The notes: generated by a model not told the origin, from the sequence alone. 64,000 bases of DNA from an uncultured Tenacibaculum sp. (GCF_947495995.1 NZ_CANMAX010000008.1:1-64000); one strand, 5' to 3'; counted from the first letter of the stretch, positions 17,148-26,423 are shown. Numbers and translations are program-made.

Positions 17148-18780
17148 GAATTTAAAACAGATCATATTTGTACTTGTAGGAGTTTTACTTGTAAACATCT
17201 TAAGCAACTCTTTTTTCAAACGTTTCGATTTAACTAAAGACAAACGATATACGTTATCTTATATTACCACTAATTTATTAGATGAATTAGATACAGATTT
17301 AATTGTAAATGTATATTTAGAAGGAGAATTTCCTTCGGAATTTCAACGTTTACAAATTGAAACACGTCAATTTTTAGAAGAACTAGAAGCTGAAAATAAA
17401 AAGGTTCGTTTTCGTTTTATAAATCCAGATGATATTCGTGAAGAGTTAATTAAAAATGGCATGATGCCAAGTCAGTTAACTGTTGAAGAAGACGGAAAAC
17501 TTTCTGAAGCTATTATTTTCCCTTGGGCTGAATTGTTCTACAAAAATCGTTCTCAAAAAATATCATTATTACCAAATACTTTAGCTAAAACTCAAGAAGA
17601 ACAACTAGAAAATGCCGTTGCTTCTTTAGAGCATTCTTTTGCAAATGGAATTCAACTTATCACACAAGAGCAACCTAAGACTATTGCATTATTATCAGGA
17701 ATTGGTCAGCTTGAAGATATAAAACTATATAGCTTCTTAAGTGAATTAGGTCAGAAATACAGGCTTGCAAAATTTACGTTAGACTCTGTAAAAAATGATC
17801 CTGAAAAAACATTAGCACAATTAAAGAAATTCGATTTATCGATTATTGCTAAACCAACAAAGAAATTTACCGCTCAAGAAAAATTGACATTAGATCAATA
17901 TATTATGAATGGTGGTAAAACTTTATGGATGATCGATAATTTAAGTGCAGATACAGATAGTTTATACAATCAAGGAAAAATGTTAGCGTTTCCTAGAGAT
18001 TTAAATTTGACAGATCTTTTATTTAGTTATGGAGTTCGAGTTAACAATAAATTAGTTCAAGATTTAAATGCATCTAAACTTACTTTAGCTGCTGGAAATG
18101 CTGGAAATCAAACTCAATTTGAAAACTTTAGTTGGTTTTATCATCCTTTAGTGATTGGAAATCCAAATCACCCAACTACAAAAAATGTACTTCCAATCCG
18201 TTTACGTTTTGCAACTCAATTAGACACACTTCAAAAAAATATCAAAAAGACACCTTTACTAGTCAGTTCTATTTTGACAAAACTTTCTGGAACTCCTAAA
18301 ATTATTGAGTTAGAAAGTATTACAGATGAACCTAAGCAAGAAGAATATGCTGCTGGAAGTCAGTTATTAGCTGTTTTATTAGAAGGTGAATTTGAATCTG
18401 CATATCGTAGCCGAACTAAACCTTTTGATTCTAAGAGTTATATTGAAAAATCTATTCCAAATAAAATGGTTGTTATTGCAGATGGAGACATTGGTAAAAA
18501 TCAATTATTAAAGGGTAAACCTTACGATTTAGGAGTTGATAAATGGACTCAAGAGCGTTTTGGGAATAAAGATTTTCTCGTAAATACTATTGATTACCTT
18601 TTAGATGACAACGGGTTAATAGATTTAAAAAATAAATCTGTTCAACTTCGAGTTTTAGATAAGAAAAGAGCGTACAAAGAAAAGAGCTTTTGGCAATTGT
18701 TTAATATTGCTTTACCTATTTCTCTTTTATTAGCATTCGGGTTTGTTTTCAACTATTTAAGAAAGAAAAAGTATCAATAG
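17140..18780 (+). CDS. gldG: gliding-motility associated ABC transporter substrate-binding protein GldG
   Basis: A 546-residue GldG with an N-terminal membrane helix (about 8-25), a large extracytoplasmic domain of the ABC-type uncharacterised transport family, and a C-terminal helix (about 523-540, LPISLLLAFGFVFNYL). The KRFDLTKDKRYTLS segment after the first helix is characteristic. It is translationally coupled to gldF (start eight bases inside gldF). Together they indicate a gliding or formerly gliding Flavobacteriia member. No terminator is apparent before the next gene, which lies 77 bases downstream and is probably separate. Confidence 0.93.
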   Translation: MNKNLKQIIFVLVGVLLVNILSNSFFKRFDLTKDKRYTLSYITTNLLDELDTDLIVNVYLEGEFPSEFQRLQIETRQFLEELEAENKKVRFRFINPDDIREELIKNGMMPSQLTVEEDGKLSEAIIFPWAELFYKNRSQKISLLPNTLAKTQEEQLENAVASLEHSFANGIQLITQEQPKTIALLSGIGQLEDIKLYSFLSELGQKYRLAKFTLDSVKNDPEKTLAQLKKFDLSIIAKPTKKFTAQEKLTLDQYIMNGGKTLWMIDNLSADTDSLYNQGKMLAFPRDLNLTDLLFSYGVRVNNKLVQDLNASKLTLAAGNAGNQTQFENFSWFYHPLVIGNPNHPTTKNVLPIRLRFATQLDTLQKNIKKTPLLVSSILTKLSGTPKIIELESITDEPKQEEYAAGSQLLAVLLEGEFESAYRSRTKPFDSKSYIEKSIPNKMVVIADGDIGKNQLLKGKPYDLGVDKWTQERFGNKDFLVNTIDYLLDDNGLIDLKNKSVQLRVLDKKRAYKEKSFWQLFNIALPISLLLAFGFVFNYLRKKKYQ

Positions 18781-18857
18781 TACTTATAACTTTTTTTACC
18801 ACACTTACGATTCTGTACAAAAGGGTTTTCATTAATTTTATGTAGTTTTATAAAAAA

Positions 18858-20375
18858 ATGAAAATGAATCATCGTATAAAGCTCACCATTTTTATAGCTA
18901 CAATTTTCTTTTCTATTAATTGTCAAGCTATTTTTCAAAAGAAAAAACAGCTTAATTACCAAATAATGGCGAAAGAAAACATAAGACTTCTTTTTAAATA
19001 TCTCACACTTGGCGATAATATTAAGACACAAGAATTATTAAGTAATGATATATTAATTTCTGGCTATGGTAAAGATAGGGTTGATGAAATAATTAAAACT
19101 ATTTCTAATAATGTAGAGTTATCCAAAAATTACAGTTACAAAGCCATTAAAAAAATCAACAATAAGATTAAGGTAAGATTAAAAATGGAATCTCATAAAA
19201 ACGATTTCACGTTTACTCTAAATGAATCGGGAAAATTTTCTGAAATAAATATTATAAAACTTAAACACATTTCAGATAATAGCAAAGATCAAAAAGATCT
19301 AGTTCCATCAAATTCAATACCTTTTGAACTTTTTCGTAATTATATTGTTTTTAAGGTAAAAATAAAAAATCGTTTGTTAAATTTCATGCTTGACACTGGA
19401 GCTGAAATAACATTAATTGATAAAAAAGTAGCCCAAAATTTAAATCTTCCAAATAATGGAAGAATTACATACAATGGAGTTTCAAATAATTCTGGTGGTT
19501 ATATTACAACTATAAATAACTTAAAATTAAGTGATCAAATTACTATCAAGAACTTAACCACAGGAACTGTTGATTTATCAAAAATCTCTGATTATTTTGA
19601 TACTAAAATAGACGGAATAATTGGATCTCAACTATTATCTTCATTAGTTATTAAAATAGATTTCAATACAAAATCTATGTCTTTTGCTAACACTATTTCT
19701 AATTTTAACACACAAGGTTATAATACATTCTTTTTTTCCACTAAAGATGGTATTCCTGAAATTAATACCACAATGAAATTAGAAACTGGGAAAGTAATTA
19801 AAGGAAAAATGTCTATTGATACTGGATATGGAGGAAATTTCTTTTTAAGTAGAAGGTTTGTTAAAAAAAATAAGATTTTATCGAAATTAGAACCCAAAAA
19901 AGAGAAAACTGGTACTGATATTGGAGGGCATCATAAAACCTTTTTAACTTCAGTGGCTTCTATGAGTTTCCTAAACGAAACTTTTAACGATGTTCCTACT
20001 CTTTTTTCAAAAAGTAAATTAGGAAAAATGGGATTAATAGGTAATAGAATTATATCTAGATATAATTGGGTTTTTGATTATAAAAAAAACAAAGCTTATT
20101 ACAAACGAAACAACTTTTACAGTAAACCCTTTCAATATTTGTGCACACCTTTTTTCATAGTTAAGAAAAAAAATAAACTCCTTTTTATTGATGTAGATAA
20201 AACAGATAAAAGTCAGATAAAAAATGGTTATGAGGTTGTCTCCGTTAATAAATTTAAAACAATAGAAAAAATAAGAGAGTTAATACATACTGAAAATATC
20301 GAATTGAACATCATCTATTTGGATGGAAAAGGTCATGAAAAAAATCTTGTATTTCGTACTAAACGGATAATTTAG
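18858..20375 (+). CDS. retropepsin-like aspartic protease, secreted, with C-terminal PDZ-like region
   Basis: A 505-residue exported protein. Residues 1-24 form a signal peptide ending in SINCQA; an N-terminal Cys might be lipidated. After about 150 residues of unknown sequence there are two aspartyl protease half-sites, LDTGAEITLID near residue 177 and IDTGYGGNFFL near residue 319, each with a hydrophobic-hydrophobic-Gly partner (DGIIGSQLL and MGLIGNRII). This arrangement fits a single-chain, pepsin-like protease built of retropepsin-like halves, a group common in Bacteroidota. The last about 90 residues (GYEVVSVNKFKT) look like a PDZ domain. Substrate unknown. A start two codons later (18864) is equally possible. 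Confidence 0.8.
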   Translation: MKMNHRIKLTIFIATIFFSINCQAIFQKKKQLNYQIMAKENIRLLFKYLTLGDNIKTQELLSNDILISGYGKDRVDEIIKTISNNVELSKNYSYKAIKKINNKIKVRLKMESHKNDFTFTLNESGKFSEINIIKLKHISDNSKDQKDLVPSNSIPFELFRNYIVFKVKIKNRLLNFMLDTGAEITLIDKKVAQNLNLPNNGRITYNGVSNNSGGYITTINNLKLSDQITIKNLTTGTVDLSKISDYFDTKIDGIIGSQLLSSLVIKIDFNTKSMSFANTISNFNTQGYNTFFFSTKDGIPEINTTMKLETGKVIKGKMSIDTGYGGNFFLSRRFVKKNKILSKLEPKKEKTGTDIGGHHKTFLTSVASMSFLNETFNDVPTLFSKSKLGKMGLIGNRIISRYNWVFDYKKNKAYYKRNNFYSKPFQYLCTPFFIVKKKNKLLFIDVDKTDKSQIKNGYEVVSVNKFKTIEKIRELIHTENIELNIIYLDGKGHEKNLVFRTKRII

Positions 20376-20471
20376 AATCTCTTTTTGTTATACTAACAGT
20401 TTTTTTCTTGTATTATTTTAATCCTAATCAACCCGTAACACAAGATATCATATGCTTTTGCTTTTCAGTAT

Positions 20472-21134
20472 TTAACAACCTTCATCACAGCAATTATCAT
20501 CTTTTACTAACTTACAAGTAGCAACAGCTAATAATGCTCCAATAATAGGTGCAACGATATATAACCATAAATGCTCTAAATGTCCAGAAACTAAAGCTGG
20601 TGCTATAGAACGAGCAGGATTCATAGAAGCTTTGGTTATTGGTCCAGCAAACATTGCTTCTAGCAAAACAACTCCACCAATGGCAATACCAGCCATCACC
20701 CCTACTTCTTTACTTCCAGTAGAAACATTAATAATAGTAACCATTAAAAAGAATGTAAGTAATAATTCTAGTACAAAAGCCCGCATAGCGTCTGTTGAAG
20801 GAATGGTTGCTCCATAAAATTCACTTTCAGGAAACAAAAACAACAATAACAAACTGGCTGCTACTGCTCCTAAAATTTGAGCTACAATATATTTCGGTAC
20901 TTCTTTCCAAGGAAATTTCTTTGCATAAGCAAAAGATATAGAAACAGCTGGATTAAAGTGTGCTCCAGAGATTTCACCAAAAGCATAAATCATTGCCATA
21001 ACTATTAGCCCCCAAGTAATTGCTATACCAACATGACCAATAGATCCGTTCGTTACTTCGTTGATTGTCATTGCTCCAGTTCCGCAAAAAATAAGTGCGA
21101 AAGTTCCTACAAATTCTGATATGTATTTTTTCAT
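20472..21134 (-). CDS. aquaporin / MIP family channel with Cys-rich tail
   Basis: A 220-residue six-helix major intrinsic protein. Both pore NPA boxes are present, HFNPAVS (about residue 63) and SMNPARS (about residue 178). The short length and the absence of the longer glycerol-facilitator loops favour a water-type or Z-type channel. The last nine residues, DDNCCDEGC, are acidic and contain three Cys, unlike ordinary aquaporins, and look suited to metal or metalloid binding (inference). A perfect minus-strand TATCTTTG box (21140-21147) ends only five bases before the start codon, which would make the transcript almost leaderless. Confidence 0.9.
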   Translation of the reverse strand: MKKYISEFVGTFALIFCGTGAMTINEVTNGSIGHVGIAITWGLIVMAMIYAFGEISGAHFNPAVSISFAYAKKFPWKEVPKYIVAQILGAVAASLLLLFLFPESEFYGATIPSTDAMRAFVLELLLTFFLMVTIINVSTGSKEVGVMAGIAIGGVVLLEAMFAGPITKASMNPARSIAPALVSGHLEHLWLYIVAPIIGALLAVATCKLVKDDNCCDEGC

Positions 21135-21139
21135 GACAG

Positions 21140-21147
21140 CAAAGATA
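21140..21147 (-). promoter_or_regulatory. putative -7 box of the aquaporin gene, implying a near-leaderless mRNA
   Basis: TATCTTTG on the minus strand fits TAnnTTTG, separated from the ATG by only five bases. A -33 TTG was not evident. Confidence 0.4.
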
Positions 21148-21232
21148 CAATCTCGTATTTTAAGTTTTTGTTAACATTTATCATTTCATTTAGCCGTAAT
21201 TTTATGAAATACAAAAACAAACTTTTATCAAC

Positions 21233-22078
21233 ATGAAAAAATTACTTTTAAGCTTATTTGTAGCTTCGCTAACTTTATCAAGTAATGCACAAATTAAGAC
21301 ACCTCAACCTAGTCCTTCTGCTAAATTAGAGCAAACAGTTGGTTTAACTGAAGTTAAAGTAGAATACTCTAGACCAGGTGTTAAAGGAAGAAAAGTTTTT
21401 GGAAATTTAGTTCCTTATGGAAAATTATGGAGAACTGGAGCTAACAAGAATACTATTGTTACTTTTAGTGATGATGTTACTATTGGTGGTAAGGCATTAA
21501 AGAAAGGTTCTTATGCTATCTTTACTAAGCCAGGTGCTTCTTCTTGGGAAGTAATGTTCTACAGCGATACTAACAACTGGGGAACTCCAAGAAAATTTGA
21601 CGATTCTAAAGTTGCTTTAACTACAACTGCTAAAGTTGAAAAAATGCCAATGACTATTGAAACATTTACAATTACTATTGATGATGTTAAAAATGGTTCT
21701 GCTGTTTTAGGAATTTTATGGGAAAACGTTTATGCTGGTATTAAGTTTGACGTTCCAACTGATAAAGCTGTTTCTGCTAGTATTGATCAAGTAATGGCTG
21801 GACCTGCTGCTAACGATTATTATGCTGCTGCATCTTACTATATGGATGAAGGTAAAGATATCGCTAAAGCACAACAATGGATTGACAAAGCTGTAGAAAT
21901 GACTAACGACAGACCTCGTTTTTGGTTCTTACGTAAGCAGTCTTTAATCCACGCTAAAGCTGGTGATAAGAAAGGTGCTATTAAAGCTGCAAAGGCTTCT
22001 TTAATGCATGCTGAAAAAGCTGGAAATGAAGATTATATCAAATTAAATAAAGACTCTCTTAAAGAATGGGGAGCTTAA
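21233..22078 (+). CDS. DUF2911 family secreted protein with TPR-like C-terminus
   Basis: A 281-residue exported protein with a signal peptide (1-19, ending SSNA). Residues about 25-170 form the DUF2911 domain, seen in QTVGLTEVKVEYSRPGVKGR, GKLWRTGANKNT and KGSYAIFTKPG. The final about 85 residues (YYMDEGKDIAKAQQWIDKA and LIHAKAGDKKGAIKAAKAS) are two helical hairpins resembling TPR repeats. DUF2911 proteins are abundant in marine Bacteroidota and their function is unknown. Codon usage and strong terminator suggest a well expressed monocistronic gene. Confidence 0.9.
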   Translation: MKKLLLSLFVASLTLSSNAQIKTPQPSPSAKLEQTVGLTEVKVEYSRPGVKGRKVFGNLVPYGKLWRTGANKNTIVTFSDDVTIGGKALKKGSYAIFTKPGASSWEVMFYSDTNNWGTPRKFDDSKVALTTTAKVEKMPMTIETFTITIDDVKNGSAVLGILWENVYAGIKFDVPTDKAVSASIDQVMAGPAANDYYAAASYYMDEGKDIAKAQQWIDKAVEMTNDRPRFWFLRKQSLIHAKAGDKKGAIKAAKASLMHAEKAGNEDYIKLNKDSLKEWGA

Positions 22079-22103
22079 TATATCTCAATTAAATTAAAAG
22101 TAT

Positions 22104-22134
22104 AAACTCGAATTCATAGAATTCGAGTTTTTTT
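22104..22134 (+). terminator. terminator of the DUF2911 gene
   Basis: AAACTCGAATTC (22104-22115) / GAATTCGAGTTT (22119-22130) followed by a T tract to 22134, 26 bases after the stop codon. The closing three-base loop probably opens by a pair. Confidence 0.85.
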
Positions 22135-22179
22135 ATTTTCTAAGAATATGTTTCAAAAATTTTGATAAAGGACTTTTCT

Positions 22180-22590
22180 TTATCTTGAAGCGTTGATAAA
22201 AACGTTGTGGATTGTAATATTTTCAACAGATTTACTTCCTCCTAAGCTATAAAAGATTATATAAGACTTTTTATTAATTATAGAATTAACAACATAGTAA
22301 TCTTCTTGACTAAATTTCTTCTTGTAAATTCTAACTTGATCTTCTTTTTCTTCAATAACAAAATTTAATGTCTGGTTTAACTGTGAAAACAACTCTTTAT
22401 TTTGCAAAAAGAAACGCTGTATTTTCTTAGTATTACTACCAAATAAATCTATTTGAGTTTTCTCTATTTTAACATGAGATTTGATATAAATATTATACTC
22501 AATTGAAGATAACCAATTGTCGTAACTCTTATTGACATTATAGCTATTTACTCCATCAAAAAATTGATATTCATTAATTTCTTTATACAT
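22180..22590 (-). CDS. hypothetical protein
   Basis: A 136-residue soluble protein I do not recognise. It has no signal peptide; it starts MYKEINEYQFFDG and is rich in Lys, Asn, Ile and Tyr, with alternating hydrophobic patterns suggesting mostly beta-strands (YYVVNSIINKKSYIIFYSLG). It lies between the DUF2911 terminator and the symporter operon, 74 bases after the symporter stop, and could be the last gene of that operon or separate. Function unknown. Confidence 0.6.
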   Translation of the reverse strand: MYKEINEYQFFDGVNSYNVNKSYDNWLSSIEYNIYIKSHVKIEKTQIDLFGSNTKKIQRFFLQNKELFSQLNQTLNFVIEEKEDQVRIYKKKFSQEDYYVVNSIINKKSYIIFYSLGGSKSVENITIHNVFINASR

Positions 22591-22664
22591 ACATAGTTTT
22601 ATAAACTAATATATTATTCGAAATACTTTCGAAGCTAATTGTATGTAGAATTTACAGAATAATA

Positions 22665-24356
22665 CTATTCTCCTATATTCTCAATGTTTAATTCTGGATT
22701 TTCTTCTGAAGGATTGATTCCTTGAATTATAGATGCAATAAGCATAACTAATCCGCAACCTAAAGCGTTTAGCCATAAATAAGGCAATAAATCTATATAC
22801 CAAACTATAACTATTATAATTTGCGTGATTATTGCGGCTATAAAAACGGAATTTGATTTTACAAACTTGAAGAAAAATGCTAGTAAGAATATTCCTAATA
22901 CATTTCCGTAGAATATTGATCCGATAATATTTACTAATTGAATTAAATTATCGAACAAGTTCGCCACACAAGCCACTAAAATTGCCAAAATACCCCAACC
23001 TAATGTAAACCATTTCGACATACTTACATAGTGTTGGTCGCTTTTCTCTGAAGTTACATTTCTTTTATATAAATCTATTGCAGTTGTTGAAGCTAAGGCG
23101 TTTAATTCTGACGCTGTTGAAGACATTGCTGCAGATAAGATAACTGCTAGTAATAAACCTATTAAACCTTTGGGTAAATTATTTAAAATGAAATGGATAA
23201 AAACATAATCTTTATCATTAGTTTCTACATCTTTATCTGCTTCATTAATTAATAATTTAGCCTTTTCTCTTATCTGTTTATCCTGTTCATTTAATTCTTG
23301 TAATCTAGCTGTATTATTTTCTGTTATTCCGTTTTCTAACATACTTCTTTTTACAACTTCAATTACTTTATGTTCTTCTTCAAGAGCTTTATATTGATCT
23401 ACATATTCTGATTTAGCTATTGCTTCTTGAGCTTTCGGATTAAAGTTTAATGGCGAGTTATTAAACTGATAAAAAACAAATACCATTACCCCTACCAATA
23501 GAATAAAAAATTGCATTGGTACTTTTAATAATCCGTTAAAAATAAGACCTAACTGACTTTCACGAACCGATTTTCCTGAAAGGTAACGTTGTACTTGACT
23601 CTGATCAGTTCCGAAGTAAGATAACATTAAAAACGTACCACCTAAGAAACCTGTCCAAACCGTGTAACGATTATTTAAATCCCAAGAAAAATCTAATACT
23701 TTCATTTTGTCACTTGCTCCTGCAATCTTTAATGCTTCAGAAAAAGTAATTCCATCTGGTAAGTATTGTAAAATAAGATAAAACGCAATAAACATACCTG
23801 CAAAAATGATAGCCATTTGCTGTTTTTGCGTAACACTTACAGCTTTTGTACCTCCACTAACTGTATAGATAATTACTAAAAGTCCGATAATAATATTTAA
23901 GGTGATTAAATCCCATCCTAGTACAGCCGATAAAACAATAGCAGGTGCAAAAATGGTAATTCCTGCAGCTAAACCTCTTTGAATTAAAAATAAAATTGCT
24001 GTTAATGTTCTGGTTTTTAAATCGAATCTGCTCTCTAGATATTCGTAAGCAGTGTACACATTAAGTTTGTGATAAATTGGTATAAATACCAAACATATAA
24101 TTACCATGGCTATCGGAAGACCAAAGTAAAATTGAACAAATCCCATTCCACTATGAAATGCTTGTCCTGGTGTAGATAAAAAAGTGATGGCACTAGCTTG
24201 TGTTGCCATAACAGACAAACCGATAGTCCACCACTTTGTGTCGTTTCCTCCTTTAATATATTGTTCTACATCTTTACTTCCTCTTGTTTTCCAAGTTCCA
24301 TAAAGCACAATAAACAATAAAGTTATTGATAGTACAATCCAATCTAAAGTTTGCAT
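22665..24356 (-). CDS. sodium:solute symporter (SSS family)
   Basis: A 563-residue SSS-family transporter with about 13-14 membrane helices, beginning MQTLDWIVLSITLLFIVLYG. Family features are STPGQAFHSGMGF, the GGTKAVSVTQKQQ segment of helix 5-6, and LSYFGTDQSQVQRYLSGKS. It has a long hydrophilic insertion (about residues 305-385, rich in Glu/Lys) between helices. Substrate cannot be deduced; sugar, amino acid and sialic acid carriers all occur in this branch. It is the third gene of an operon after a DUF6503 lipoprotein and a 34-codon membrane peptide whose stop codon lies seven bases before its start. Confidence 0.9.
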   Translation of the reverse strand: MQTLDWIVLSITLLFIVLYGTWKTRGSKDVEQYIKGGNDTKWWTIGLSVMATQASAITFLSTPGQAFHSGMGFVQFYFGLPIAMVIICLVFIPIYHKLNVYTAYEYLESRFDLKTRTLTAILFLIQRGLAAGITIFAPAIVLSAVLGWDLITLNIIIGLLVIIYTVSGGTKAVSVTQKQQMAIIFAGMFIAFYLILQYLPDGITFSEALKIAGASDKMKVLDFSWDLNNRYTVWTGFLGGTFLMLSYFGTDQSQVQRYLSGKSVRESQLGLIFNGLLKVPMQFFILLVGVMVFVFYQFNNSPLNFNPKAQEAIAKSEYVDQYKALEEEHKVIEVVKRSMLENGITENNTARLQELNEQDKQIREKAKLLINEADKDVETNDKDYVFIHFILNNLPKGLIGLLLAVILSAAMSSTASELNALASTTAIDLYKRNVTSEKSDQHYVSMSKWFTLGWGILAILVACVANLFDNLIQLVNIIGSIFYGNVLGIFLLAFFFKFVKSNSVFIAAIITQIIIVIVWYIDLLPYLWLNALGCGLVMLIASIIQGINPSEENPELNIENIGE

Positions 24357-24363
24357 GAGAATG

Positions 24364-24468
24364 TTATTTGGTATATATGTTTGTAATAATTAAAAAGAAG
24401 ACAATGTACACTAAATTTGCTAACAAAACCATTGTGTACTCTTTTTTCCATATATACTTTTTTCCCAT
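24364..24468 (-). CDS. 34-residue single-helix membrane peptide upstream of the symporter
   Basis: A small open frame found by reading the gap between the DUF6503 lipoprotein and the symporter. It encodes MGKKYIWKKEY, a basic N-terminus, then about 20 hydrophobic residues (TMVLLANLVYIVFFLIITNI) and the end YTK. Its ATG (24466-24468) is 19 bases after the lipoprotein stop and its TAA (24364-24366) is seven bases before the symporter start, which is exactly operon-like packing. The positive-inside rule puts the N-terminus in the cytoplasm. I infer a small transporter-associated subunit, comparable in idea to the small partners of some other SSS carriers (YhdT/PanF, DUF485/ActP), but I see no homology to those. 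Confidence 0.6.
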   Translation of the reverse strand: MGKKYIWKKEYTMVLLANLVYIVFFLIITNIYTK

Positions 24469-24487
24469 GTGTTTAATTCTTTAGTTA

Positions 24488-25261
24488 TTAATTGTTGACT
24501 GGTTTTTCAAAAAAACTATCTGCTAAAGGCGCTTGACTTACTGATGCTGAAGAGAATGCAATTGGATCTCTTGCTGGTTCACTTGGTACACCTTTATCAT
24601 CTTTTTTGTACCAAGTTATAGATTTTGGTAAAATAAAACCGTTAACATTTTCCCAATCATTATATCTGATTAAGCTAACCTTCTCAGAAGGCTCTTTTGT
24701 AAAGTAAGTTACCGTATATCCTAACCATTCCATTTGCTTGTTTTCTGGGTTAAAATAAATAAAATAATTATCATCTGGAGAAGTACCTACATTTGATCCA
24801 TAAGAAATTTTATAACCTGGATATTTTACTCCTTCAAACTCAATTGGATCAACTTCAGAATATGTAATTCCATCGTCAGCTAAAACAAAAGGCATCGCAT
24901 AAAAGTAGAAATACAAGTTGTAATAAAACTTAGGATTACTAGTAAAAGCTGTAGAATCTTTTTGGCTTAACCAAACATCTTTCCCATTAAAACCTAAAGA
25001 AAAATTTTCTCCTTGTACTAATGTTTTTCTTGTATGAAGATCAATAGTGTGGTCTTGCTTATTTACGTTGTAAGACATCGTTTTAGCTTTTCGCCACTTA
25101 TCGATACCTCCATGTTTTTCAAAAACTTCACCTAAAGCTTTCGGAAAGTTATCTTCCTTTTTTACTTCTTGCTTTGGCTGAGTTTCAACTTCTTTTTTTG
25201 CTTCTTGTTTACACGACATTACAACTAATGATAATGCCGAAAGTAAGATTAGTTTTTTCAT
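24488..25261 (-). CDS. DUF6503 family lipoprotein
   Basis: A 257-residue lipoprotein: the signal peptide ends in the lipobox LSLVVMSC (Cys17), followed by a Lys/Glu-rich linker (KQEAKKEVETQPKQEVKKED). The rest resembles the DUF6503 family of Bacteroidota, recognised by the FEKHGGIDKWRKAKTMSYN opening, DLHTRKTLVQGENFSLGFNG, and the NGFILPKSITWY strand. These look like LolA/LppX-type curved beta-sheets that could hold a lipid (inference). It heads the operon with a membrane mini-gene and a Na+/solute symporter, so it may act in the same uptake process. Confidence 0.8.
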   Translation of the reverse strand: MKKLILLSALSLVVMSCKQEAKKEVETQPKQEVKKEDNFPKALGEVFEKHGGIDKWRKAKTMSYNVNKQDHTIDLHTRKTLVQGENFSLGFNGKDVWLSQKDSTAFTSNPKFYYNLYFYFYAMPFVLADDGITYSEVDPIEFEGVKYPGYKISYGSNVGTSPDDNYFIYFNPENKQMEWLGYTVTYFTKEPSEKVSLIRYNDWENVNGFILPKSITWYKKDDKGVPSEPARDPIAFSSASVSQAPLADSFFEKPVNN

Positions 25262-25431
25262 TTTTTGATATAGTTTATCCTACTTAGTCGTAGTATGTTT
25301 TTAAAATTACATAATTTCTTTTTTTTCTTTACATGAATACTTCTTTTTAGATACAAAACTCTAACTTTTATTTAATCTTAAGTCATACTTTTTTAGGTAT
25401 CATTGTTTATTTAACCTCTTATTTTAAATCA

Positions 25432-26385
25432 ATGAAAACAACAAAAAACTATGTAAGCTACTTATTTGTATTATGCGTTTTATGCATTTCTTGTAATGAT
25501 GAAATTCTTACTGAAAATTCTGAATTTACTCCCACTTTATTGGATAGACAAAATGAAAAAACAGATCATCAAATAGCTATTCACTATGCTCCTGTATTTT
25601 TTCAAGATGTTGATACTACAGATGGATTATGTAGAAACCAATCTAAAAGTGGATCTGCAGATTGGATTACGGCTGTAAATTATGATGGAGACTGGAATAC
25701 TAAAAACAATTGGGAAAATATGGTTTCTGGTAGAGATAACGGAAAGCTTATTCCGTATGTATACTATTATGTGACTTATACCAAAACACATTACTTCATT
25801 TTATACGCTGTATATCATCCGAGAGATTGGACAGATGTTCCTTTTTTATGCTCTTTAGATTCTCATGAAAATGACATGGAAGGCATTCTTATTACTGCAG
25901 ACAGAAAAGAAAATGGAGAATTTGGTGATATTATAAATGCACAAACCATTTGGCATTCTTCTATTTACGATTATAATAAAAATGAGATCTTATTAGAAGA
26001 TAAACAACCACAACTTTATATAGAAGCTAAAGGCCACGGAATGCGAGCTTATCAAGGTTCATCAGATAAAGACGGTTCTTACATTAAATATTATTACAAT
26101 GGTCAACCAGGTGTGAGTCCAGATAAGAATTCAAGAAATTTACCACAAAATATCAACTATAACCTTATTGCTTTAGAGAATAGTTTATGGCTTCAAAGAA
26201 ATAATCCTTTAACTTTCGCTGGAGCTTCTTTTGTTGGAGATAATGGTAATGGAGATAACCGAGCGAATGCTCCTTGGGGATGGAAAGGTGGAGATATTTG
26301 TAAAAATCCAGCTAAGTTTTTAAAAGACAAATACAATTGGACTAATTTTTCTACTGATTATTTGAGTGATTTACCTATCAGATAA
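25432..26385 (+). CDS. hypothetical lipoprotein, Vps62-like features
   Basis: A 317-residue lipoprotein with lipobox VLCISC (Cys21). I do not recognise the family firmly. The sequence HYAPVFFQDVDTT, a run of aromatic strands (VYYYVTYTKTHYFILYAVYH), DSHENDMEGILITAD, YIEAKGHGMRAY and PWGWKGGD resemble the pattern of Vps62/DUF946-type secreted proteins, in which a jelly-roll-like sandwich holds HEND/HEGD and APWG-like motifs. That link is by eye only. Standalone gene, between the symporter operon's divergent start and a strong terminator shared with the peroxidase gene. Confidence 0.7.
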   Translation: MKTTKNYVSYLFVLCVLCISCNDEILTENSEFTPTLLDRQNEKTDHQIAIHYAPVFFQDVDTTDGLCRNQSKSGSADWITAVNYDGDWNTKNNWENMVSGRDNGKLIPYVYYYVTYTKTHYFILYAVYHPRDWTDVPFLCSLDSHENDMEGILITADRKENGEFGDIINAQTIWHSSIYDYNKNEILLEDKQPQLYIEAKGHGMRAYQGSSDKDGSYIKYYYNGQPGVSPDKNSRNLPQNINYNLIALENSLWLQRNNPLTFAGASFVGDNGNGDNRANAPWGWKGGDICKNPAKFLKDKYNWTNFSTDYLSDLPIR

Positions 26386-26390
26386 ATAAG

Positions 26391-26423
26391 AAAAGCCTCA
26401 TGCAACTAAAACATGAGGCTTTT
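26391..26423. terminator. bidirectional terminator
   Basis: 12-bp perfect stem AAAAGCCTCATG (26391-26402) / CATGAGGCTTTT (26412-26423), nine-base loop, between the convergent Vps62-like lipoprotein gene and the diheme peroxidase gene. Confidence 0.85.

Noticed and set aside
18774..19031. Minus-strand frame opposite the start of the protease gene
   Set aside because: It covers the protease signal peptide on the opposite strand, has no homologue-like features and no promoter.
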